The notes beneath the pieces are model-generated. The model was not told the origin of the DNA. It saw only the letters and a program-made list of their open reading frames with translations, and ran no database searches. From Leptolyngbyaceae cyanobacterium SM1_3_5 (GTDB lineage: Bacteria; Cyanobacteriota; Cyanobacteriia; Elainellales; Elainellaceae), in the NCBI GenBank assembly GCA_012031475.1, contig JAAUTJ010000180.1:1-8217 (forward strand): a stretch of 8,217 nt of DNA, in the 5' to 3' direction. Made by a program: the position numbers and the translations under genes. Shown in pieces: positions 1 to 5,454 of this stretch (positions are counted from its first letter, which is position 1; each line of letters starts with the position of its first letter).

Positions 1-384
1 GAATTTTCATGGCAACCAAATGTAATTATCGGTCGAGAATCTTTACGATTTTTGTGTCTCGGTTGTCGAGCAGGCTACTCTGTCCTGGAAGAATTTTCAT
101 GGTCAAATGGACAGCTTGAACCACTGCGATCGAAAAGCTATGCAGAACATCTCGATCAGCAACAAATTAATCTGCTAGAAATTCTGAATCAAGAACTTGA
201 CCTTGAACCTTGGTCAAACCTTGAGGACAAAATTATAGGTCTTAATTTAACTTACTTTTCTCGTCTGATAATTAACACTGACATCAACTATGAGCTTACT
301 GAAGAGGAAATCGCGAATAATAATGCAGCTTATTCTTCTGAAATTAATAATATACTCTCTGGCGAAATTAGCGATGAAACGTGA
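1..384 (+). CDS. 3' end of an unrecognised AT-rich gene (5' partial)
   Basis: The frame is open from the first base of the window to TGA at 382-384, so this is the C-terminal 127 residues of a gene that starts upstream; the TTG at 52 is probably an internal leucine. I do not recognise the family. Visible are one CxxC (CLGC, codons from 55), a duplicated EFSW (codons 1-4 and 31-34, within an exact 12-base DNA repeat), a Leu/Gln/Glu-rich middle likely to be helical, and an acidic, Asn- and Ser-rich tail ending in SDET. No hydrophobic stretch looks long enough to span a membrane. Base composition is clearly richer in A and T than the ATPase gene downstream, with many AAT, ATT and TTA codons, which suggests a different history. 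No SD or promoter can be judged because the true start is outside the window. The reading frame is convincing; the function is unknown. Confidence 0.55.
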   Translation, partial: EFSWQPNVIIGRESLRFLCLGCRAGYSVLEEFSWSNGQLEPLRSKSYAEHLDQQQINLLEILNQELDLEPWSNLEDKIIGLNLTYFSRLIINTDINYELTEEEIANNNAAYSSEINNILSGEISDET

Positions 385-480
385 AAGATTGATCGAGCGC
401 AAGCTGACGTTTTGCGGGCTAGCCTATCGGCTTTTGCGGATGATTGAAATAGCCCTGAGATGAGCATTTATGACAATAAG

Positions 481-540
481 GAGAGGGACTTTGAATCTCG
501 TTCCCTTTTCCTTGGGGAGAAAGGCCGGGGATGAGGGCGG
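481..540. repeat. G-rich hairpin-forming intergenic repeat, cyanobacterial type
   Basis: Inside the 296-base gap 385-680 this stretch has a sharply different composition: G-rich blocks separated by a pyrimidine tract. Positions 503-511 (CCCTTTTCC) can fold on 516-524 (GGAGAAAGG) across a TTGG loop with one bulge and one G-U pair. GGGAC at 485-489 and GTTCCC at 500-505 form a second imperfect pair sharing the CCC. The 3' part reads GGGGATGAGGGC. I recall very similar GGGGATGAGGGC-ending repeats dispersed between genes in many filamentous cyanobacteria; that is memory, not a search. No T-run follows the hairpin, so it is not a classical terminator, although it could protect the 3' end of the upstream mRNA. 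The rest of 385-680 shows no gene and no promoter I can support. Confidence 0.55.
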
Positions 541-680
541 ATTGAGTTCATTACTCATCTAGGATGGCAATACATAAATCTTTATTAATATGCCGTCTAA
601 CCTGCGGCAAATTTTAGGCAGCGCGGTTAAAATCGCAGGGTCGAGAAATTGCTCGATCGCCCTTCATGTAGTTGTAGCTC

Positions 681-2216
681 ATGACGATTCAACTTTCTCC
701 CAGTCAACAGCAAACTCGCGATGCGCTCATCGGCTGCTTGCGGCTCAGTCCAGTTGTGACGCTGCGGGGGCGATCGGGATTCGGAAAGTCGATCGTTTTG
801 CAAGCGGTTCATCAGCAAACGGGCGGCGTTTTCTTTCAGCTTAAAGACTTTATTGAACTGCTGCGCGATCGCCATCCGCTCGCGATCGAAGAGAGTTTTG
901 AACAACTGATGATGCAGGCGTTGCAGGCGCACGACTGTGTAATTGTCGATGATTTTGACGTGCTGCTGAAGGCAACTTATCACAGCGCTTATCCGCGTGG
1001 CGCATTCATGCGAGTTCCGATGCTGCTGCTGACCACTTATGCAGAACAAACCGGAAAGAAACTAATTCTCTGCAACGATCATGACCTTTCGCAAGCAGTC
1101 GGAATTACGCTGCCGAAATTTCAGCCGCAGGACTATCAGGCTTTCTTTCAGCACTATTTGCCAGATGCACAGCTAGACCACAAAAAAATCTACCGATTCG
1201 CTGCAAATCTTGATGGCTATCAGCTTAAAACTGCCTGTCTTGAGCTACAGGGAAAATCGATCAACACTGAAGAATTTATCGACTATTTGCGATCGCGCCA
1301 GCTTGCCAGCAATGTCAACTTGCAGGAAGTTCAAGCCGTTGATTTTAGTGATCTCAAAGGCGTAGATAGCGTTATTCAAAGCCTGGAAGCCAACATCATT
1401 CTGCCGCTGGAAAATGACAAACTCGCGCAAGAATTGAACCTCAAGCCGAAGCGCGGCGTTCTGCTAGCGGGACCGCCGGGAACCGGAAAAACCACGATCG
1501 GACGCGCCCTTGCCCATCGACTGAAAAGCAAGTTTTTCTTAATTGACGGAACCTTTATTGCGGGCAGTGGCGACTTCTATAATGCCGTTCATCAGGTGTT
1601 TGAATATGCCAAACAAAATGCGCCTTCAATTATTTTTATTGACGATAGCGACGTGATTTTTGAAAGCGGCGGCGAGTTCGGACTGTATCGCTACTTGCTA
1701 ACGATGCTCGACGGTTTGGAAAGCGAAGGCATCAAGCAAGTTTGCCTGATGATGACGGCGATGAACGTCAGCAATTTGCCGCCTGCACTGGTGCGATCGG
1801 GACGCATTGAACTGTGGCTGGAAATGCGCCTGCCCGACTCAGAAGCTCGATCGAATATTTTGGGCGATCGCCTCCAAGCACTTCCCCCACAGCTTGCCAA
1901 TGCCGACCTTTCCAGCTTGGCCGAAGCGACAGAAGGCTTTACCGGAGCAGATTTGAAGCGGCTGGTGGAAGATGGCAAAACGCTGTATGCCTACGATTTG
2001 GTGCGCCAGCGCGACCTGCGATCGCCCACCGACTATTTCCTGGAAGCGATCGAAACCGTCCGCACCAACAAAGCTCGCTATGCCGAAGCGGAAGCGATCG
2101 CTCGCGATCAAGGCAGACACCAAACTTCCACAGCCGCAGCGATGTTTAACCTCGTCGAGATGCAAAGCTACATTACCGACAGCAGCATTGAGGGTACGGA
2201 AGTCTATAGTGAATAA
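681..2216 (+). CDS. Tandem P-loop ATPase with C-terminal Cdc48/FtsH-type AAA domain
   Basis: A 511-residue cytosolic ATPase with two nucleotide-binding modules. The N-terminal module has a Walker A (GRSGFGKS, 30-37) and a Walker B-like VIVDDFD (87-93). The second is a clear classic AAA domain: the entry motif around 222-262 (DFSDLKGVD, then RGVLLAGPP), Walker A GPPGTGKTT (264-272), Walker B IIFIDDSD (317-324), sensor-1 Asn362, the second region of homology with Arg372 and Arg375 as arginine-finger candidates, and GFTGADL (419-425) in the helical lid. The usual catalytic Glu of Walker B is Asp322. Proteins of this family remodel or unfold protein partners as hexamers; the substrate here is unknown. 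The ATG at 681 is the first start compatible with the N-terminal module; no good Shine-Dalgarno precedes it. It is not Ycf46, whose N-terminal half, as I remember it, lacks this P-loop. It stands alone, with the broken toxin-antitoxin pair downstream. Confidence 0.9.
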   Translation: MTIQLSPSQQQTRDALIGCLRLSPVVTLRGRSGFGKSIVLQAVHQQTGGVFFQLKDFIELLRDRHPLAIEESFEQLMMQALQAHDCVIVDDFDVLLKATYHSAYPRGAFMRVPMLLLTTYAEQTGKKLILCNDHDLSQAVGITLPKFQPQDYQAFFQHYLPDAQLDHKKIYRFAANLDGYQLKTACLELQGKSINTEEFIDYLRSRQLASNVNLQEVQAVDFSDLKGVDSVIQSLEANIILPLENDKLAQELNLKPKRGVLLAGPPGTGKTTIGRALAHRLKSKFFLIDGTFIAGSGDFYNAVHQVFEYAKQNAPSIIFIDDSDVIFESGGEFGLYRYLLTMLDGLESEGIKQVCLMMTAMNVSNLPPALVRSGRIELWLEMRLPDSEARSNILGDRLQALPPQLANADLSSLAEATEGFTGADLKRLVEDGKTLYAYDLVRQRDLRSPTDYFLEAIETVRTNKARYAEAEAIARDQGRHQTSTAAAMFNLVEMQSYITDSSIEGTEVYSE

Positions 2217-2271
2217 TGTTGAAGGTGAAATATGGGTCGATCGCTCAGTCGCATTGTGAAAGCGATCGATT

Positions 2272-2305
2272 GCGATGATGCGCCTGCGTATTGCTCATCA
2301 TTCGC
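2272..2305. other. Imperfect inverted repeat between the ATPase gene and the toxin-antitoxin remnant
   Basis: GCGATGATG at 2272-2280 faces CATCATTCGC at 2296-2305, giving a nine-pair stem with a single-base bulge and a 15-base loop. It lies 55 bases after the ATPase stop and 30 bases before the antitoxin start. It could be a weak terminator for the ATPase transcript (there is no T-run) or an operator for the toxin-antitoxin pair, which usually represses its own promoter. Neither role is shown by the sequence. Confidence 0.25.
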
Positions 2306-2335
2306 TGGAATTATTGCAATCCAAATCCGAAAAAG

Positions 2336-2608
2336 ATGGCTAAAACATTTACAATTACGCTTCCTGACGATCTAGAGCAAGCCCTGACCGTTCAGGCAGA
2401 ACGCTAGAATCAATCGCTAGAGGAACTTGTAATTCAAGTATTGTCCAAACAGCTAACAGTATTATTTGAATCAAACTCAACACAGCCAGTAGAAACAGAT
2501 CCGCTTCTAAAATTAATTGGCTCGATCGATATTGCTGTCCCTGACCTCGCAGAAAATCACGATTACTATATTGGACAAGCGCTAAATCAAGAGTTGAAAG
2601 GTGAGTAG
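2336..2608 (+). pseudogene. Antitoxin of a VapBC-type pair, interrupted by a nonsense codon
   Basis: Reading from ATG at 2336 gives a ribbon-helix-helix-like N-terminus (MAKTFTITLPDDLEQAL) followed by a helix (NQSLEELVIQVLSKQ), the usual form of DNA-binding antitoxins. An in-frame TAG at 2405-2407 falls at codon 24, where relatives as I recall them have a leucine; one base change from TTG would make it. After the stop the same frame stays open and family-like to TAG at 2606-2608, 90 sense positions without a frameshift. The tail (LLKLIGSIDI, then DYYIGQALNQEL) is the region that would wrap and neutralise the toxin. The 3' end overlaps the GTG start of the toxin by 8 bases, the normal translational coupling in such pairs. 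The remainder after the stop has no convincing start of its own. A sequencing error is possible, but the neighbouring toxin is also damaged. Confidence 0.8.
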
Positions 2609-2976
2609 TTTGTTTGTTGACACGGCAGGCTGGGCAAATCTTTTCGTTAAATCTCAACCTTATCATTTGCAGTCTGAGCAAATTTTCCGTTTAGCGCAGC
2701 AGCAGAAAAATTTATACAACAAACTACGTCATTGCTGAACTAGTCGCGTTGCTCAATAGTCCCCTTCGAGTTTTCCGTTTACGCATCTTTGAGATAGTTG
2801 ATGCAATTAAAATAGTCGCTTACGTTGACGTAATTCATAGTAAAAACAGATTAGATAAAGCCTGGTCTCTCGTCGATTGCACCTCTTTTGTTGTGATGCA
2901 ACAATTGAGCATTCAAGAAGCTTTAACAACGGATCAGCATTTTGAGCAAGCGGGCTTTATTCGTTTGCTCAAGTAG
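2601..2976 (+). pseudogene. PIN-domain toxin (VapC-like), frameshifted and internally shortened
   Basis: From GTG at 2601 the frame reads VSSLFVDTAGWANLFVK, the start of a PIN-domain ribonuclease with its first catalytic Asp, and runs to TGA at 2736-2738 after 45 residues. The family sequence resumes one frame later (from about 2707: KIYTTNYVIAELVALL) and continues to TAG at 2974-2976. A single extra A in the A5 run at 2706-2710 explains the shift and would restore QQQKIYTTNYV. All four acidic positions are still encoded: VDT, IAEL, SLVDC and TTDQHF. Between VIH and RLDKAWSLVDC about 12 residues that I expect from relatives are missing without loss of frame. Intact PIN toxins cleave RNA, often tRNA or rRNA, until the antitoxin binds them. 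As written no complete toxin can be made. The 3' end lies 15 bases from the convergent gamma-glutamyltransferase stop. Confidence 0.85.
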
Positions 2977-2991
2977 TCTTGATCGCTTCCT

Positions 2992-4794
2992 TCACGTCGG
3001 CGATCGCACTACCATCGCCGCACCCCCACCGCGCCGATTCGGTTCTGCCGCTGCGGTGATTCTGCCATCGGGCGCAATCACGATCCCGGTTGCTGCACCA
3101 ATTTCGGGAACAGGTTCGAGGACTTGACCCAAGGCGGTGAGGGCTTGACCGAGATCGGTTAATTCAAAGTTGCTGTCTACCTGAGTAACGCCGCCGTTGC
3201 GCTGTGAGAGTCGGGGAGCCGCGATCGCCTGATCGATCGACATGCCAAAATCAATTAAATTTGTGGTGATCCCCAAAACGGTCGTGATAATCGTCGAGCC
3301 GCCCGGAGAGCCGTAAGCCAAAACGGTTCCATCCGGGGCAAAGGCGATCGTGGGAGCCATGCTGCTGCGCGGACGCTTTCCGGGTTCGGGAGAATTGGGG
3401 TGCGGACTGGCGGGATCAAAATCGGTGAGTTCGTTGTTGAGAATGAAGCCGTAGCCCGGAACGACGATGCCGCTGCCGCCCGTCGCCTCGATCGTCAGCG
3501 TGTAGGAAACCACGTTGCCCAGTCGATCGCTCACTGTCAGATGTGTGGTGGATACGCCTTCGTGATCTCCGATCGCAGTGGCCGCAACCGTTTCGGTCAG
3601 GCTGGGACTCGGATCGCGCTGAAAGGGCAGCGGATTTCCGGCTGCCGCTCTCGCCTCGCGTCCACCCAAGGCTTGAACTCCGATTTCCTCACGTCGCAAA
3701 TCCGCATAGCCCTCACTCAGCAAACCGGGAAGCGGCACATCGACAAATTCAGGATCGCCCAAGAAGGCGGCGCGATCGGCAAAGGCAATCCGTTCAGCTT
3801 CGATAATTTTGTTGAGTGCGGCAGGTCGATCGATCGCGCCCAGATCAAAGCCTTCCACCAGATTCAGCACTTGTCCGCCCGTAATGCTGCCGCTGCTGGG
3901 AAGGCTCATGCCATAAAGCTGATAGCCGCGATAGTCCGTGCGGATGGGAGTGCGAATGTGCAGATCATAATCGTCCAAATCGCCCATCGTCATGCGGCCT
4001 GGAAGCACGGGAAACGGCGGATTTTCGATCGCAGGTGGATTTTGGACGGTGCGGACGATCGCCTCGCCAATTTCGCCACGATAGAAGACATTAAGGCCGC
4101 GATCGGCCACCAATCGGTAGGTTTTTGCCTGGTCGGGATTCTTGAAAATGCCGCCGACAACGGGCAGATTGCCGTCAGGAAGATAGAGGTCGCGAGTCGA
4201 AGTGAAGGCGGCAAATCGTTCTTGATTGGCGCGAATTTGGCTGACAAATGTGGGATCGGCGCGAAAGCCGTTTTCTGCTAGAGCGATCGCCGGAGCCAGC
4301 ACTTCAGACAGCGACAACGTTCCGTAGCGATCGAGCGCTTCTGTCCAGGTGAGCAGCGTACCGGGAACGCCAACCGCCAGACCGCTGCTGATCCGATTGG
4401 GCGTAAAGGGCAGCAGTTCTCCCGTGTCGGGATCGTTGAACAGATCGACGGTTGTAGCGGCAGGAGCTTCTTCGCGTCCATCGATCGAAATCACCCGATT
4501 CTCTGCCTTTTGGTAAATCAGCATGAAGCCGCCGCCGCCGATTCCGGCTGAAAAGGGTTCGACCACGCCCAAGGCTGCTGCCGTTGCGACTGCCGCATCG
4601 ATCGCATTGCCGCCCCGCTGCAAAATGTCAATTCCGATCCGTGTTGCTTCGGTGTCCACAGTAGCAACCGCTCCGCCTATGCCGATCGCCACGATTCCCG
4701 GCACCGAAGTTTGCGCCAGAAGCGGCAAACGTCCCAACAGCACCATTAACCCAACGCACAAGGCGATCGCTGCTACTCTAATCCGTTTGTACAT
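2992..4794 (-). CDS. ggt: Gamma-glutamyltransferase precursor
   Basis: A complete 600-residue enzyme that hydrolyses or transfers the gamma-glutamyl group of glutathione and related peptides, normally in the periplasm. Residues 1-27 form a signal peptide: MYKRIR, a hydrophobic core, and an LLAQ cleavage region. Such precursors self-cleave before a threonine into large and small subunits; here this should be Thr416 in STTH (415-418). Supporting residues by comparison with the E. coli enzyme are Arg107 (GREEAP, substrate carboxylate), Thr434, Glu455 and Asp458 in NNELTDFD, Ser477-Ser478 (RSSMAPT) and the oxyanion GSPGGS (495-500). Only 19 residues separate Asp458 from Ser477, fitting the lid-loop-less Bacillus form rather than E. 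coli. The ATG has AAGGAA at 4803-4808 on the complementary strand, 8 bases away. No damage is visible. The gene is divergent from the acidic-protein gene and convergent with the toxin remnant. Confidence 0.96.
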   Translation of the reverse strand: MYKRIRVAAIALCVGLMVLLGRLPLLAQTSVPGIVAIGIGGAVATVDTEATRIGIDILQRGGNAIDAAVATAAALGVVEPFSAGIGGGGFMLIYQKAENRVISIDGREEAPAATTVDLFNDPDTGELLPFTPNRISSGLAVGVPGTLLTWTEALDRYGTLSLSEVLAPAIALAENGFRADPTFVSQIRANQERFAAFTSTRDLYLPDGNLPVVGGIFKNPDQAKTYRLVADRGLNVFYRGEIGEAIVRTVQNPPAIENPPFPVLPGRMTMGDLDDYDLHIRTPIRTDYRGYQLYGMSLPSSGSITGGQVLNLVEGFDLGAIDRPAALNKIIEAERIAFADRAAFLGDPEFVDVPLPGLLSEGYADLRREEIGVQALGGREARAAAGNPLPFQRDPSPSLTETVAATAIGDHEGVSTTHLTVSDRLGNVVSYTLTIEATGGSGIVVPGYGFILNNELTDFDPASPHPNSPEPGKRPRSSMAPTIAFAPDGTVLAYGSPGGSTIITTVLGITTNLIDFGMSIDQAIAAPRLSQRNGGVTQVDSNFELTDLGQALTALGQVLEPVPEIGAATGIVIAPDGRITAAAEPNRRGGGAAMVVRSPT

Positions 4795-5007
4795 GATTCT
4801 GATTCCTTTCTGTCCCCGTTCGATCGCACCATAGGCTGATTTTACAGAGAGTGCTGACGAATACTAAATTCTCCGCAGGAAAGAGCGATCGCGTTTTGAG
4901 TTCCTGTCTCTAGAAGGAATCGAGGAGCGATCGAATCAGGGTAGTTTATGGCTACCAACTCAAATCAGAGTGGTTTAACAGCAAATCATTAAATAGGAAA
5001 TTCAACT
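4795..5007. promoter_or_regulatory. Divergent spacer between ggt and the acidic-protein gene
   Basis: This 213-base spacer must hold the start signals of both divergent genes. For ggt, on the minus strand, TAAAAT (complement of 4839-4844) could be a -10 element, with a poor TTAGTA -35 (complement of 4862-4867) 17 bases upstream; this is a weak candidate. The ggt Shine-Dalgarno AAGGAA is at 4803-4808. On the plus strand AGGAA at 4995-4999 lies 8 bases before the GTG at 5008 and decides that start. One HIP1 octamer is at 4885-4892. No strong plus-strand promoter stands out. The 14-codon ORF at 4948-4992 is listed separately. Confidence 0.4.
4948..4992 (+). other. 14-codon upstream ORF in frame with the acidic-protein gene
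   Basis: ATG at 4948 with AGGG six bases before it opens MATNSNQSGLTANH and stops at TAA 4990-4992. It is in the same frame as the GTG start at 5008, and the five codons between them are open. Two readings are possible: a short leader peptide, or the original N-terminus of the acidic protein cut by a CAA-to-TAA change and rescued by re-initiation at GTG. The peptide's Asn-, Thr-, Ser- and Gln-rich composition resembles a disordered N-terminal tail. Nothing in the peptide suggests an attenuator: there is no run of one regulatory amino acid. Confidence 0.3.
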
Positions 5008-5352
5008 GTGGCAAACGAAGCAGATATGGCTGGAAAGGAAATGCAGGATGTTCGCATTGGCGATCCCAATGAAGCCGAACCCGGACGGGGCGCACCCGGA
5101 GATCAATTTGGTGTGCAAACGGCTCAGCCCACCGATGTGAATGCGCCGGACGCAATTATTCCGAACAATGTGGACGTTGGAAAAAATATTAAGAATATCA
5201 AAGCCGAAGATGCTCAAGAAGAAGCTGAAAATTCTGAACCGATTCACACCACACATGGCTATGTAATCGATGAAGGCGGTTTGATCAACAACTTCGCCGT
5301 TGAGCCGCAAATGTATGTTGATGAACCCGGAGATTTGGGCGATCAGCACTAA
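5008..5352 (+). CDS. Small acidic protein of unknown function
   Basis: A 114-residue protein I do not recognise. It starts at GTG with AGGAA (4995-4999) at a spacing of 8, a good ribosome site. It is strongly acidic and Gly/Pro/Asn-rich, with no Cys, no signal peptide and no membrane segment. The N-terminal two thirds (VRIGDPNEAEPGRG, then QPTDVNAPDAIIPNN) look disordered. A short stretch at about 57-74 (VGKNIKNIKAEDAQEEAE) could be a charged helix. The C-terminal part (HGYVIDEGGLINNFAVEPQ) alternates hydrophobic and polar residues and may be the folded or partner-binding segment. The complementary strand is also open across the region, but its product would lack a ribosome site and be improbably rich in Ile, Phe and Cys. 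A hairpin lies 6 bases after the stop. The same-strand neighbour 102 bases downstream encodes the repeat protein, so a functional link is possible but unproven. Confidence 0.65.
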   Translation: MANEADMAGKEMQDVRIGDPNEAEPGRGAPGDQFGVQTAQPTDVNAPDAIIPNNVDVGKNIKNIKAEDAQEEAENSEPIHTTHGYVIDEGGLINNFAVEPQMYVDEPGDLGDQH

Positions 5353-5358
5353 TGCTGA

Positions 5359-5383
5359 GGCGGCAAAATCTCAACTTGCTGCC
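5359..5383 (+). terminator. Hairpin just after the acidic-protein stop
   Basis: GGCGGCAA at 5359-5366 pairs with TTGCTGCC at 5376-5383, eight pairs with one G-U, closing a 9-base loop, 6 bases after the TAA. The following bases (5390-5409) are pyrimidine-rich but there is no T-run directly at the stem base, so it is a weak intrinsic terminator or a 3' mRNA-stabilising structure. If it ends transcription, the downstream repeat protein needs its own promoter in the 71 bases before its ATG; I see no clear one. Confidence 0.35.
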
Positions 5384-5454
5384 GATCGCTTCCCCTATGT
5401 TTCTCTTCTAAACTGAGCGGAGATCCTCTCACAAACAATCTATCGATAAGCACT

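Noticed and set aside
542..590. TTGAGT plus TACATA or TATTAA as a promoter for the ATPase gene
   Set aside because: The spacing from TTGAGT to any plausible -10 hexamer is well outside 16-18 bases and the matches are poor; AT-rich sequence alone is not enough.
590..844. A plus-strand ORF starting at ATG 590 and overlapping the ATPase start
   Set aside because: It runs out of frame through the first Walker A region, which clearly belongs to the ATPase frame, and has no family-like sequence.
2355..2681. A minus-strand 108-codon ORF across the antitoxin and toxin start
   Set aside because: The plus strand shows a clear antitoxin and PIN-domain sequence here; the reverse product has no family resemblance or start signals.
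2749..2976. A separate 75-residue gene starting at TTG 2749
   Set aside because: It is the second half of the PIN toxin: family sequence continues upstream of 2749 in the same frame to about 2707 and then in the GTG frame.
2969..2982. TCAAG-TAGT-CTTGA palindrome between the toxin remnant and ggt as a terminator
   Set aside because: The stem is only five AT/GC-mixed pairs with no T-run on either strand, too weak to support.
3400..4281. A 293-codon open frame on the plus strand opposite ggt
   Set aside because: It lies wholly within the convincing gamma-glutamyltransferase gene, has no ribosome site, and its product has no recognisable motif. Long antisense frames are common in GC-rich coding DNA.
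5002..5349. A minus-strand open frame covering almost the entire acidic-protein gene
   Set aside because: The plus-strand gene has a well-spaced AGGAA and a composition typical of a soluble protein. The reverse product is Ile-, Phe- and Cys-rich with no matching start signals.
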